The notes beneath the pieces were generated by a model, which was not told the DNA's origin, did no database searches, and saw only the letters and a program-made list of their open reading frames with translations. A stretch of DNA of 64,000 nucleotides from Actinacidiphila guanduensis (lineage in GTDB: Bacteria; Actinomycetota; Actinomycetes; Streptomycetales; Streptomycetaceae). Made by a program: the position numbers and the translations under genes. The stretch is taken from NCBI RefSeq assembly GCF_900103985.1, contig NZ_FNIE01000009.1, positions 310,001-374,000 on the forward strand, read 5' to 3'. Positions 39,279 to 48,493 of this stretch are shown here, in pieces (positions within the stretch are counted from its first letter, which is position 1; every line of letters begins with the position of its first letter).

Positions 39279-42140
39279 TCAGTCGGAGGAGAGGGTCAGC
39301 TCCAGGTCGATGTCGCCGTCGCCGTCCTCGCCGCCGTCCGGGATCCGGACCGTCGCGGGGAAGGGCGGGTAGCCCTGGGTCAGAAGGGTGTAGCGGCCCG
39401 GGTAGAGGTTGTCGAAGGAGTAGGAGCCGTCCGCACCGGTGCTCAGGGTGGCGACCTCGTGGCCGTCGGCGTCCTGCAGGACCACCCGCACGTCCTGCAC
39501 CGGGCGGCCGTCCGCGCGGCGGACGGTGCCGGCCAGGGTGCCGGTGCCGGTCAGCCGCAGGTCGCAGTCGACCGGGCCGGTGCCCGTCAGCACGCTCGCC
39601 GTCTGCGGGTGGTGCCCTGGGGCGTTGGCCACCAGGACGTACGAACCGCCGCGCGGGGCCGGCAGCGCGAAGGTGCCGTCCTGCCCGGCCTGTCCGCGGG
39701 CCACCTGCCGCCCGTCGGAGGCGATCAGCGTCAACTCCGAGTGCGGCACCGGCAGTCCGGCCGCCCCTGTCACCCGCCCCCGCACGAGGTGCCCGTCCGC
39801 CGAGCCGTCCGCCGCACCCTCCGTGCCCGCGGACCCGCCGACTCCCGCGCGGGCGGCGCCGATCGCCCCACCCGCACCGGGCCCGCCCGCCGCCAGGGAG
39901 CCCATGCCGGAAGCGGCGCCGCGCGCGTCGGCTCCCGCCACCGCAACAGCCCCTGCGAAGGCCCCGGCAGCAGCCTCCGTGTCGTCCTCCTCCGCCGGCT
40001 CCACCGCCAGGTGCGGCAGGCGGCGGTCGAGCCAGCGCGGCAGCCACCAGTTGGCCGGGCCGAACAGGTGCATCAGCGAGGGCACCAGCACCGTGCGCAG
40101 GATGAACGCGTCCAGCGCCACCGCCCCGGCCAGTCCGACGCCGAACATCGCCAGCACCCGCTGGCCGCTGAGCACGAAGGCGGCGAAGACGCAGATCATG
40201 ATGACCGCCGCCGAGTTGATGACGCGGCTGGTCTCGGCCAGGCCCACTCGCACCGCGCGGGCGTTGTCACGGGTGTGCACCCACTCCTCGTGCATCCGCG
40301 AGACCAGGAACACCTGGTAGTCCATCGACAGGCCGAACAGCAGCGAGAGCATGATCACCGGCAGGAAGGCGTCCACCGGCCCGGCCCGTCCGGCGATCGC
40401 CCCGCCCCAGCCCCACTGGAACACCGCGACCAGCACGCCGAAGGAGGCCGCGGCCGCCACCAGGTTCATCACGGCCGCGGTCAGCGGCACCACCAGGGAG
40501 CGGAAGGCGAAGAGCAGCAGTACGAAGCCGAGCGCGATGATCACGCCGATGAACAGCGGCAGTTTGCCGAACAGGACCGTGGAGAAGTCCTTGAAGATCG
40601 CCGTCTGCCCGCCGACGTAGGCGCGCATGGTGCTGCCCCGCTCGGCCGCGGGCACCACGTCATCGCGCAGGTGGTCGATCAGGTCGGAGGTGGCCTTGTC
40701 CTGCGGGGAGGTGGTCGGCACCGCCTGCACCAGCGCGACCCCGGTGCCCGGCTTCACCGGCGCCGCGGCGGCGTAGGCGATGCCCGGGGTGGAGCGCAGC
40801 CGGGTCACCAGGCCGTTCAGCGCCGCGGTGTCGCGCGGCCCGTGCACCTCGGCGAGGATCGTCAACGGACCGTTGAAGCCCGGCCCGAAGCCGTCCGCCA
40901 GCATGTCGTACGCCTTGCGGGTGGTCGTCGTGGTCGGGTTGTTGCCCTGGTCGGAGGAGCCCAGGCGCAGCGAGAGCGCCGGGATCGCCAGCGTGGCCAT
41001 CACGGCGACGGCCACCAGCGCCAGCCACCGCGGCCGGCGCTGCACGAAGGCCGACCAGCGCGCGGCCGGGCCCGTGGCGACCTCGGTGGAGGGCCCCTCG
41101 GCGGCCAGCCGGCGCCGCTGCCGGCGGCTGAGCACCCGCATCCCGAGCACACCGAGCAGCGCGGGCAGCAGCGTCACGGCGGCGGCCACCGTGATCACCA
41201 CCGTCAGGGCGGCCGCCACCGCCACGCCGTCGAGGAAGGTCAGCCGCAGGGTGAACATGCCCAGCAGCGCGATGCACACCGTGCCGCCGGCGAACAGCAC
41301 CGCCCGCCCGGAGGTGTTGAGCGCCGTGACGGCGGCCTCCTCCGGGCTCCGGCCGCGCAGGATCGCCTTGCGGTGCCGGGTCACGATGAACAGCGCGTAG
41401 TCGATGCCGACGCCCAGGCCCACCAGGGTGGCCAGCTGGGGCGAGAAGTCGGCCACGTCCATGCCGTGGCTGAGCAGGATGATCGCCGAGGAGGAGATGC
41501 CGATGCCGAACAGCGCGGTGACGATCGGCAGCAGCATCCCGAAGAGCGAGCCCAGCGCCAGGAAGAGCACCACCGCGGCGGCCGCGATGCCGATGCCCTC
41601 GGCGAGTTCGGGCACCGGCTGCTCGGCCTGCGCCGGCTTGTTGCCGCCGACCTCCACGTGCAGGCCGTCGCCCGCGGCGCTGTGCGCGGTGTCGATCAGC
41701 AACTGCGCCTGGTCGTTGGACAGGTCGTTGCCGAGCTTGGTGTAGGTCACCCTGGCGTACGCGGTGCGCCCGTCCTTGCTGACCTGCGCGGCGCCGGCCG
41801 GCGTGTACGGGCTGACCACGTCGCCGACGTCCTTCTGCGCGGCCACCTTCGCCAGCATCGGCGTGATCCGCGCCTTGACCGCCTGGTCGCGCACGGAGCC
41901 GGAGTCGACGTGCCACACCACGGTGTCCGCCTCACCGGACTGCTCGGGCACCGCCTTGTCCAGCAGGTCCAGCACCTTCGCCGACTCCGTGCCCTTCAGG
42001 GAGAAGGCGTTGGAGTAGGCGTCGCCGGCCGACCGGCCCGCCCCGCCCACGGCCAGCAGCGCGACCAGCCAGGCCGCGATCACCCACCACTTGTGCCGAA
42101 AGCACCAGCGCGCCACACCCGCCACGGTCCAAGCCCCCAT
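39279..42140 (-). CDS. MMPL-family transporter with C-terminal carboxypeptidase-regulatory-like domains
   Basis: A 953-residue RND-type protein. Two MMPL halves of one plus five helices: N-terminal RHKWWVIAAWLVALLAVGG, extracellular loop, GIGIAAAAVVLFLALGSLFGMLLP, VGLGVGIDYALFIVTRHR with the GIDY proton-relay region, and the second half with LLFGLSMDYQVFLVSRMHEE (SMDY). After a Gly/Ala-rich linker (about 715-770) come two beta-sandwich segments (about 775-945, GRVTGAAGLPVPHSELTLI and GTVRRADGRPVQDVRVVLQDADG, each with a YxFxxLxPG-like end) of the carboxypeptidase-regulatory type. The family exports lipids or drugs; the cargo is unknown. It is divergent from a two-component system that may regulate it. 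Confidence 0.92.
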   Translation of the reverse strand: MGAWTVAGVARWCFRHKWWVIAAWLVALLAVGGAGRSAGDAYSNAFSLKGTESAKVLDLLDKAVPEQSGEADTVVWHVDSGSVRDQAVKARITPMLAKVAAQKDVGDVVSPYTPAGAAQVSKDGRTAYARVTYTKLGNDLSNDQAQLLIDTAHSAAGDGLHVEVGGNKPAQAEQPVPELAEGIGIAAAAVVLFLALGSLFGMLLPIVTALFGIGISSSAIILLSHGMDVADFSPQLATLVGLGVGIDYALFIVTRHRKAILRGRSPEEAAVTALNTSGRAVLFAGGTVCIALLGMFTLRLTFLDGVAVAAALTVVITVAAAVTLLPALLGVLGMRVLSRRQRRRLAAEGPSTEVATGPAARWSAFVQRRPRWLALVAVAVMATLAIPALSLRLGSSDQGNNPTTTTTRKAYDMLADGFGPGFNGPLTILAEVHGPRDTAALNGLVTRLRSTPGIAYAAAAPVKPGTGVALVQAVPTTSPQDKATSDLIDHLRDDVVPAAERGSTMRAYVGGQTAIFKDFSTVLFGKLPLFIGVIIALGFVLLLFAFRSLVVPLTAAVMNLVAAAASFGVLVAVFQWGWGGAIAGRAGPVDAFLPVIMLSLLFGLSMDYQVFLVSRMHEEWVHTRDNARAVRVGLAETSRVINSAAVIMICVFAAFVLSGQRVLAMFGVGLAGAVALDAFILRTVLVPSLMHLFGPANWWLPRWLDRRLPHLAVEPAEEDDTEAAAGAFAGAVAVAGADARGAASGMGSLAAGGPGAGGAIGAARAGVGGSAGTEGAADGSADGHLVRGRVTGAAGLPVPHSELTLIASDGRQVARGQAGQDGTFALPAPRGGSYVLVANAPGHHPQTASVLTGTGPVDCDLRLTGTGTLAGTVRRADGRPVQDVRVVLQDADGHEVATLSTGADGSYSFDNLYPGRYTLLTQGYPPFPATVRIPDGGEDGDGDIDLELTLSSD

Positions 42141-42251
42141 CGCTCGACGGCGGCCCGCGGTTCCGGGCCCGCCTTGACTGGCCGGCAGCGGTCAGGTCCT
42201 TCGGAATGCCGGTCCGCCTTCAGCGTCGGCGGCACCCCTGGCCCGGACCAA

Positions 42252-42289
42252 GCCGAACCGCGTTCTCTCAAGGAACTCCAAGGTTCGGC
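42252..42289. promoter_or_regulatory. 8-bp inverted repeat between MMPL and response-regulator genes
   Basis: GCCGAACC (42252-42259) and GGTTCGGC (42282-42289), exact reverse complements 22 bp apart, lie 38-75 bp before the response-regulator start. It is a candidate binding site for the response regulator itself or a leader hairpin. Confidence 0.45.
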
Positions 42290-42314
42290 CGCGCGTGACG
42301 GGCCGCGGGGCCCG

Positions 42315-42320
42315 GATACT
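42315..42320 (+). promoter_or_regulatory. -10 element of the response-regulator gene
   Basis: GATACT ends 7 bases before the ATG at 42328 with no Shine-Dalgarno, the same arrangement as at 37651; a leaderless mRNA is likely. Confidence 0.4.
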
Positions 42321-42327
42321 GGTCCCC

Positions 42328-43071
42328 ATGGACGCCACCGTGCTCATCGTCGAAGACGAACCCGGCATCGCGGACATCCTGCGGATCACCCTGAAGTACA
42401 ACGGGTTCACGGTGTACGAGGCCGCCACCGGCCGGCAGGCGCTGGCCGCCGCCCGCGAGCACCGGCCCGACCTGGTGCTGCTGGACGTGATGCTGCCCGA
42501 CGGCAGCGGCTGGGACGTCTGCCGCGCGCTGCGCGAGGAGCGCGCGGCCGAGCGCACGGACGGCGACCCCGGCGACCCCTCCGACCTCGGTGTGATATTC
42601 GTCACTGCCCGCGACGCCCCGCGCGACGTCGTCGCCGGACTGGCGCTGGGCGGGGACGACTACATCACCAAGCCGTTCGGCGTGGACGAACTGGTGGCCC
42701 GCGTCCACGCGGTGCTGCGCCGCACCCGCCGCCGCACCCCGCCGGCCGCCCGGGTGCTGCGCCACGGCGACCTGGAGATGGACGAGGCCACCTACACCGT
42801 CACCCGCGCCGGCAACCCGGTCGAGCTGACCCCCACCGAGTACAACCTGCTGCGCCACCTGCTGCGCAACGCCGGCCGCATCCTCACCAAGGAGCAGCTG
42901 CTGCAGCATGTGTGGCGGTACGAGAGCGCGGTGTCCTCCACCGTCGTGGAGACCTACATCTCCTACCTGCGGCGCAAGCTGGACCGGTGGGGCCCGCCGC
43001 TGATCGAGACCCGGCGCGGGGTCGGCTACGGCATCTGCCCGCCGCGGCCGGCCGCCGAAGGCCCGCGGTGA
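42328..43071 (+). CDS. OmpR-family response regulator
   Basis: A 247-residue regulator. The receiver has the acidic pair Glu9-Asp10 (VLIVEDE), phospho-acceptor Asp53 (LVLLDVMLPDGSG), a switch Thr (IFVTARDA) and Lys in YITKPFG. The C-terminal winged helix has ELTPTEYNLLRHLLRNAGRILTKEQLLQHVW and VVETYISYLRRKLD. An insertion of Gly/Asp/Pro residues lies between beta-3 and beta-4 (ERTDGDPGDPSDLG). It is translationally coupled to the kinase gene (stop and start overlap) and divergent from the MMPL transporter, its likely target or a co-regulated gene. Confidence 0.95.
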   Translation: MDATVLIVEDEPGIADILRITLKYNGFTVYEAATGRQALAAAREHRPDLVLLDVMLPDGSGWDVCRALREERAAERTDGDPGDPSDLGVIFVTARDAPRDVVAGLALGGDDYITKPFGVDELVARVHAVLRRTRRRTPPAARVLRHGDLEMDEATYTVTRAGNPVELTPTEYNLLRHLLRNAGRILTKEQLLQHVWRYESAVSSTVVETYISYLRRKLDRWGPPLIETRRGVGYGICPPRPAAEGPR

Positions 43072-44612
43072 AGGGGCACCCGCGTCCGCGGCCGTGCGGC
43101 TTCTGGCCCCGCCCGCGGTCGCTGCGCGGCCGCTTCACCATCGCCAATGTGCTCTTCCTCGCCGTCGGCCTGGTGCTCGCCGCCGCGGCCAGCATCGCCG
43201 CCACCGACATGGTGCTCGTCGGGCAGATCGACGACTCGCTGAAGTCCTCCAACTCCGCGCTCGGCCGGGTCGGTGTCGGCACCGGCGGGATGCGCCAGCT
43301 GTGCACCCTCGCCAACCTGCTGCAGGTCGGCAAGGCCGACAAGGCCGGCAGCTCGGTCGCCGACGCCTTCCAGCAGGACCTGTTCGTGGTCCTCGACCGG
43401 CACGGCAAGCCGGCCGCGATGTGCAAGGGCCAGGGCGGCGAACTCGGCAAGCCGGTCAGCGCCGACCAGCACAGGATGGCCGACGCGGTGCCCGACCCCG
43501 CGCGCCTGGCCGGCTCCGGCAAGGCGTCCACCGTGCGGTCCGGCATGACCGAGTACCGCGTGATGGCCACCCGGCTGCCCGACGGCACGCTCCTGGTGCA
43601 CGGCATCCGGCTCAGCGGCGTCAAGCACGCCCTCGGCAAGCTCCTGATCTGGGAGGCCGCCGCCGGAGCGGTGCTGCTCGCCCTGCTCGCCACCGGCTCG
43701 CTGACCGCCGCACGCCGGCGGCTGAGCCCGCTGGAGGACATGGTGGCCACCGCGACCGCGATCGCCGAGGGCGACCTCTCGCGCCGCATCCCGCGCTCCC
43801 GGCACGGCTCGGAGGAGGTCGAGCAGCTCAGCGCGTCCTTCAACACGATGCTCCAGCAGATCGAGAGCGCCCTGACCGACAGCGAGCAGGCCACGGCCCG
43901 GCTGCGCCGCTTCCTCGCCGACGCCTCGCACGAACTGCGCACCCCGCTCGCCTCGGTCCGCGGCTATCTCCAGCTCTACGAGAAGGGCATGCTGGCGGCC
44001 GACGAGAAGGAGCGGGCGCTGAGCCGGGTCTCCGCCGAGGCGCTGCGGATGAGCCGCCTGGTGGACGAACTCCTCGCGCTCGCCCGCCTGGAGGACCGCC
44101 CGGCTCTCGCCTTCGCCCCCGTGGACCTGGTCGCCCTGGTCCGCGACGCGGCCGCCGACCTCGCCGCCCAGCAGCCCGAACGGCCGGTGGAACTGCTGCT
44201 GCCCGACGGCTCCCCGGACCGCGCCCCGCTGCCCGCCGTCCACGGCGACGAGGCCGGGCTGCGCCAAGTGATCGGCAACCTGCTGAGCAACGTGCGCGTG
44301 CACACCCCCGCCGACTCCCCGCTCACCCTGGAGGTCGCCGCGGAGGGCGGGTCGCGGGTACGGCTGCGGGTGACCGACACCGGGCCCGGCCTCGCCACGG
44401 CCGAGGCCGAGCGCGTCTTCGACCGCTTCTACCGGGCCGCGCCCGCCCGCGCGGGCGACACCGGGGGCGCGGGGCTCGGCATGTCGATCGTCCAGGCGCT
44501 GGTCCAGGCGCACCACGGCACGGTGGAGCTGGTGACGGAGCCGGGCTGCGGCCTGACCGTCCTGGTCACCCTGCCCGCCCACGCCGAACAGCCGCTCCCG
44601 GCGGCCCCGTAG
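43068..44612 (+). CDS. Sensor histidine kinase
   Basis: A 514-residue kinase: transmembrane helix 1 (about 24-46), an extracellular sensor of about 145 residues with two Cys (QLCTLANL, AAMCKGQ) that could form a disulfide, helix 2 (about 193-215), HAMP, dimerisation domain with phospho-acceptor His288 in FLADASHELRTPL, and the ATPase domain with GNLLSNVRVHTP (N box), DTGPGL (G1) and GGAGLGMSIV (G2). The signal is unknown. It starts at GTG 43068, overlapping the response-regulator stop by 3 bases, with GAAGG upstream. The family architecture resembles TrcS/MprB-type kinases. Confidence 0.94.
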   Translation: MKGHPRPRPCGFWPRPRSLRGRFTIANVLFLAVGLVLAAAASIAATDMVLVGQIDDSLKSSNSALGRVGVGTGGMRQLCTLANLLQVGKADKAGSSVADAFQQDLFVVLDRHGKPAAMCKGQGGELGKPVSADQHRMADAVPDPARLAGSGKASTVRSGMTEYRVMATRLPDGTLLVHGIRLSGVKHALGKLLIWEAAAGAVLLALLATGSLTAARRRLSPLEDMVATATAIAEGDLSRRIPRSRHGSEEVEQLSASFNTMLQQIESALTDSEQATARLRRFLADASHELRTPLASVRGYLQLYEKGMLAADEKERALSRVSAEALRMSRLVDELLALARLEDRPALAFAPVDLVALVRDAAADLAAQQPERPVELLLPDGSPDRAPLPAVHGDEAGLRQVIGNLLSNVRVHTPADSPLTLEVAAEGGSRVRLRVTDTGPGLATAEAERVFDRFYRAAPARAGDTGGAGLGMSIVQALVQAHHGTVELVTEPGCGLTVLVTLPAHAEQPLPAAP

Positions 44613-44790
44613 CGCGCCCCGCGCCGCCGTCCCAGGGGTCTCAGGTGTCTCAAGGGGCTCAGGGATCTTAGGGGTACGGCCGGCGCCGTGGCTCGACCGC
44701 GTTGTCGGTGCCTGGCCCTACGCTGCTTGCAGCGGGTTCCGTCCCCGGATCGTCCCGCCGGCCGGTGCCTGACCACCTGCCCGGGACGCA

Positions 44791-44826
44791 GACGGCCCCC
44801 GCTCACACGGGGGAGCAGGGGCCGTC
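44791..44826. terminator. Hairpin between the kinase gene and sdhB
   Basis: A 14-bp stem with one mismatch (44791-44804 with 44813-44826) and an 8-base loop in the gap between convergent genes. The remainder of 44613-44931 holds no gene; short direct repeats of a TCTCAGG type occur at about 44637-44665. Confidence 0.65.
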
Positions 44827-44931
44827 ACACATCGCGGGGCGAGCACCGCCTCGCCGGACGGGGTCCGGCGCAGCGCCCCGAAGCCCGCGGGGCCGGTAAG
44901 GGCCGAGCGGCGCCAGGGGCGTGTCAGGAGA

Positions 44932-45705
44932 TCAGAAGCGGCGCGTGATCAGCGCGCGCTTGACCTCCTGGATCGCCTTCGTCACCTCGATGCCGCGCGG
45001 GCAGGCGTCCGTGCAGTTGAAGGTGGTGCGGCAGCGCCAGACGCCGTCCTTGTCGTTGAGGATCTCCAGCCGCTGCTCACCGCCCTCGTCGCGGGAGTCG
45101 AAGATGAAGCGGTGCGCGTTGACGATCGCGGCCGGGCCGAAGTACTGCCCGTCGTTCCAGAACACCGGGCACGACGAGGTGCACGCCGCGCACAGGATGC
45201 ACTTGGTGGTGTCGTCGAACCGCTCGCGGTCCTCGGCGGACTGCAGCCGCTCACGCGTCGGCTCGTTGCCCTTGGTGATCAGGAACGGCATCACGTCCCG
45301 GTACGCCTGGAAGAACGGGTCCATGTCGACCACGAGGTCCTTCAGGACGGTCAGGCCCTTTATCGGCTCGATCGTGATCGGCTGGTCCGGGTTGACGTCC
45401 TTGATCAGCGTCTTGCAGGCCAGCCGGTTGCGGCCGTTGATCCGCATCGCGTCCGACCCGCACACGCCGTGCGCGCACGAGCGGCGGAAGGTCAGCGAGC
45501 CGTCGATCTCCCACTTGACCTTGTGGAGGGCGTCCAGGACGCGCTCCTTGGGGTCGACCTGGATCTGGTAGTCCACCCACTCGGAGTCCGCGGAGACCTC
45601 CGGGTTGAAGCGGCGGACCCGCAGCGTGATCGCGACCAGGTGGGCCGCGGTGTTCTCGGCGGCGTCCAGGGCACTGGAGTGCCCTTCGAGCGTCGGGGTG
45701 CTCAT
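44932..45705 (-). CDS. sdhB: Succinate dehydrogenase iron-sulfur subunit
   Basis: This 257-residue subunit carries three Fe-S clusters: the 2Fe-2S motif SCAHGVCGSDAM with a later Cys in RLACKT, the 4Fe-4S motif CILCAACTSSCP, and the 3Fe-4S motif CRTTFNCTDACPRG. It passes electrons from the flavoprotein to quinone. An N-terminal extension of about 25 residues precedes the family core. Its start overlaps the sdhA stop (ATGA), so it is translationally coupled as the last gene of sdhCDAB. Confidence 0.97.
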   Translation of the reverse strand: MSTPTLEGHSSALDAAENTAAHLVAITLRVRRFNPEVSADSEWVDYQIQVDPKERVLDALHKVKWEIDGSLTFRRSCAHGVCGSDAMRINGRNRLACKTLIKDVNPDQPITIEPIKGLTVLKDLVVDMDPFFQAYRDVMPFLITKGNEPTRERLQSAEDRERFDDTTKCILCAACTSSCPVFWNDGQYFGPAAIVNAHRFIFDSRDEGGEQRLEILNDKDGVWRCRTTFNCTDACPRGIEVTKAIQEVKRALITRRF

Positions 45706-47459
45706 CAGTACTTACGCTCCATCGGCTGGTAGCGGGTCTGCACGACCGGCTTGTAGTCCAGGCGGATCGTCTCGGTGCCGGTCTCGTCGACCTCGCGGTA
45801 CGCCATCGTGTGCCGCATGAAGTTGACGTCGTCGCGGTTGGGGAAGTCCTCGCGGTAGTGGCCGCCGCGGGACTCCTTGCGGGCCAGCGCGGAGACCGCC
45901 ATCACCTCGGCGAGGTCGAGCAGGTTGCCCAGCTCGATCGCCTCCAGCAGGTCGGTGTTGAAGCGCCGCCCCTTGTCCTGGATCGCGACGTTGCGGTACC
46001 GCTCGCGCAGCTCGCCGATCTTCTCGACCGCGGTCTTGATCGTCTGCTCGGTGCGGAACACCATCACGTTGGCGTCCATGCACTCCTGCAGCTCGTTGCG
46101 CAGTTCAGCGACCCGCTCGGTGCCGGTCGACTCGCGCAGTCGCGTCACCTGCTCCTCCACGAAGGCGGCCGGGTTCTCCGGCAGCGGCAGCAGGTCGTGC
46201 GTGTGCGCGTACTCCGCGGCCGCGATGCCGGAGCGGCGGCCGAAGACGTTGATGTCCAGCAGCGAGTTGGTGCCCAGCCGGTTGGCGCCGTGCACGGAGA
46301 CGCAGGCCACCTCGCCGGCCGCGTACAGGCCCGGCACCACCGAGGTGTTGTCGGAGAGCACCTCGCCCTGCACGTTGGTGGGGATGCCGCCCATCGCGTA
46401 GTGCGCGGTGGGCTGGATCGGGATCGGGTCCGTGTAGGGCTCGATGCCGAGGTAGGTGCGGGCGAACTCGGTGATGTCCGGCAGCTTGGCGTCCAGCTGC
46501 TCCGGCGGCAGGTGGGTGAGGTCCAGGTAGACGTGGTCCCCGTCGGGGCCGCAGCCGCGGCCCTCGCGGATCTCGGTGTAGATCGCGCGGGAGACGACGT
46601 CGCGCGAGGCGAGGTCCTTCATGACGGGCGCGTACTTCTCCATGAAGCGCTCGCCGTCCTTGTTGCGCAGGATGCCGCCCTCGCCGCGGGCGCCCTCGGT
46701 GAGCAGGATGCCCATCCGCCAGATGCCCGTGGGGTGGAACTGGAAGAACTCCATGTCCTCCAGCGGCAGTCCGCGCCGGTAGACCGCGGCCTGGCCGTCG
46801 CCGGTCAGGGTGTGCGCGTTGGAGGTCACCTTGAAGAACTTGCCGGTGCCGCCGGAGGCGTAGATGACGGCCTTCGCCTGGAAGACGTGGATCTCGCCGG
46901 TGGCCAGCTCGTAGGCGACCACGCCGGAGGAGTGCTTGACGCCGTCGACCTCGGTGATCAACTGGTCCAGGACGTAGAACTCGTTGAAGAACTCCACGCC
47001 CTCCTTGACGCAGTTCTGGTACAGCGTCTGGAGGATCATGTGGCCGGTGCGGTCCGCGGCGTAGCAGGAGCGGCGCACCGCGGCCTCGCCGTGGTTGCGG
47101 GTGTGGCCGCCGAACCGGCGCTGGTCGATCCGGCCCTCGGGCGTCCGGTTGAACGGCAGGCCCATCTTCTCCAGGTCGAGGACGGCGTCGATGGCCTCCT
47201 TCGCCAGGATCTCGGCGGCGTCCTGGTCGACCAGGTAGTCACCGCCCTTGATCGTGTCGAAGGTGTGCCACTCCCAGTTGTCCTCCTCGACGTTGGCCAG
47301 GGCGGCGGCCATGCCGCCCTGGGCCGCGCCGGTGTGGGACCGGGTCGGGTAGAGCTTGGTCAGGACGGCGGTGCGGCTGCGCTTGGTGGCCTCGATGGCC
47401 GCGCGCATGCCGGCACCGCCCGCGCCGACGATGACGGTGTCGTACGTGTGGATCTGCAT
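45705..47459 (-). CDS. sdhA: Succinate dehydrogenase flavoprotein subunit
   Basis: This 584-residue flavoprotein oxidises succinate to fumarate. Seen: IHTYDTVIVGAGGAGMRAAIEA (FAD Rossmann), PTRSHTGAAQGGMAAAL with the His that binds FAD covalently (SHTxAAQGG), RSCYAADRTGHMILQTLY, MEFFQFHPTGI, LASRDVVSRAI with the catalytic Arg, and PTAHYAMGGIPTN. Length and motifs are standard for the actinobacterial SdhA of the four-subunit enzyme. It lies 28 bp after sdhD. Confidence 0.98.
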   Translation of the reverse strand: MQIHTYDTVIVGAGGAGMRAAIEATKRSRTAVLTKLYPTRSHTGAAQGGMAAALANVEEDNWEWHTFDTIKGGDYLVDQDAAEILAKEAIDAVLDLEKMGLPFNRTPEGRIDQRRFGGHTRNHGEAAVRRSCYAADRTGHMILQTLYQNCVKEGVEFFNEFYVLDQLITEVDGVKHSSGVVAYELATGEIHVFQAKAVIYASGGTGKFFKVTSNAHTLTGDGQAAVYRRGLPLEDMEFFQFHPTGIWRMGILLTEGARGEGGILRNKDGERFMEKYAPVMKDLASRDVVSRAIYTEIREGRGCGPDGDHVYLDLTHLPPEQLDAKLPDITEFARTYLGIEPYTDPIPIQPTAHYAMGGIPTNVQGEVLSDNTSVVPGLYAAGEVACVSVHGANRLGTNSLLDINVFGRRSGIAAAEYAHTHDLLPLPENPAAFVEEQVTRLRESTGTERVAELRNELQECMDANVMVFRTEQTIKTAVEKIGELRERYRNVAIQDKGRRFNTDLLEAIELGNLLDLAEVMAVSALARKESRGGHYREDFPNRDDVNFMRHTMAYREVDETGTETIRLDYKPVVQTRYQPMERKY

Positions 47460-47487
47460 GGGGGTCGCTTCCCTGTCGGGCCCTGGC

Positions 47488-47970
47488 CTAGCGGATGTTC
47501 GGGTCGAAGGTGAAGATCACCAGCGACCCGAGCACGATGGTGAACGCCACAGCGGTGAACAGAATCGTCTTCAGCCAGACGCGGGTGTTCGGCTGCTCGG
47601 CGTAGTCGTTGATGACCGTCCGCAGGCCATTGCCGCCGTGCAGCATGGCCAGCCACAGCATCGCCAGGTCCCAGTACTGCCAGAAGGGCGAGGCCCAGCG
47701 GCCGGCGACGAAAGCGAAGCCGACCTTGGTGACACCGCCGTCGAGCACGAGCTGGATCAGCAGGTGGCCGATCACCAGGACGACCAGCACGACGCCGGAC
47801 AGCCGCATGAACAGCCAGCCGTACAGCTCGAAGTTGGTGCGCGTGGCGCGCGGGGTGCGCTTGGTGCGGGCCCGCGGGGGTTCGATCACCGGCGCGGGGT
47901 TGTCCGGACTGTAGGCGGCGCTGGAGCCGGTCAGCTGCAGCTCGTCGGCGGGGGAGACTTCAGTGGCCAT
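47488..47970 (-). CDS. sdhD: Succinate dehydrogenase membrane anchor subunit
   Basis: A 160-residue anchor: a hydrophilic N-terminus of about 45 residues, then three transmembrane helices with the haem/quinone-side His in VVLVVLVIGHLLIQ and a second His in LAMLHGGNGLRTVINDY. With SdhC it anchors SdhAB and forms the quinone site. It starts 7 bp after the sdhC stop and precedes sdhA. Confidence 0.92.
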   Translation of the reverse strand: MATEVSPADELQLTGSSAAYSPDNPAPVIEPPRARTKRTPRATRTNFELYGWLFMRLSGVVLVVLVIGHLLIQLVLDGGVTKVGFAFVAGRWASPFWQYWDLAMLWLAMLHGGNGLRTVINDYAEQPNTRVWLKTILFTAVAFTIVLGSLVIFTFDPNIR

Positions 47971-47977
47971 GGGTCGT

Positions 47978-48358
47978 TCAGCTCCCGAACAGCACTCGTG
48001 CGGCGTGGCCGAGGACGGGGTAGATGGCGCCGAGCATCAGCACGATCCACAGGCCCATCACGGTCCAGAACATCTGCTTCTGGTAGCGGGGGCCCTTGGT
48101 CCAGTAGTCCACGGCGATGATGCGCAGGCCGTTCAGCGCGTGGAAGAGGATGGCGGCCACCAGGCCGTACTCCAGCAGGCTGACGATCGGCGTCTTGTAG
48201 GTGGACACGACCTTGTCGTAGTCCTCGGGGGAGACCCGCACCAGGGCGGTGTCGAGGACATGGACGAACAGGAAGAAGAAGATGAGGACACCGGTGACTC
48301 GGTGAGCCACCCAGGACCACATGCCTTCCCGGCCGCGGTACAGCGTTCCAGCCGGCAC
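47978..48358 (-). CDS. sdhC: Succinate dehydrogenase cytochrome b556 subunit
   Basis: A 126-residue protein with three transmembrane helices, the family signature SWVAHRVTGVLIFFFLFVHVLDTAL near the N-terminus (Ser-Arg quinone-site pair and haem-ligand His) and LFHALNGLRIIAVDYW (second signature His). GTG at 48358 is preceded by CGGAGGG at 8 bases. It is the first gene of sdhCDAB, with the promoter presumably in 48359-48480, where I see no clear consensus. Confidence 0.93.
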   Translation of the reverse strand: MPAGTLYRGREGMWSWVAHRVTGVLIFFFLFVHVLDTALVRVSPEDYDKVVSTYKTPIVSLLEYGLVAAILFHALNGLRIIAVDYWTKGPRYQKQMFWTVMGLWIVLMLGAIYPVLGHAARVLFGS

Positions 48359-48493
48359 GAAAAATACCCTCCGGGAGCGGGACGGGGGCTGCCGGCTGTC
48401 GATTGCTTGCTAGTCGGTCACGCCCGGCCGGGTACGGTCCACCGGCCCCGGCCATCGTAGCGACGCGAAATGTGGGCGCTACCGCGGGGTCGG

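Noticed and set aside
39087..43067. Long open frame on the plus strand running into the kinase gene
   Set aside because: It is antisense to the MMPL transporter and out of frame with the response regulator; its product is His/Arg/Gln-rich low complexity. Only the part from 43068 (kinase) is real.
30643..44612. Envelope and transporter region considered as a biosynthetic gene cluster
   Set aside because: No polyketide synthase, NRPS, terpene or RiPP gene is present; the genes fit conserved cell-envelope functions.
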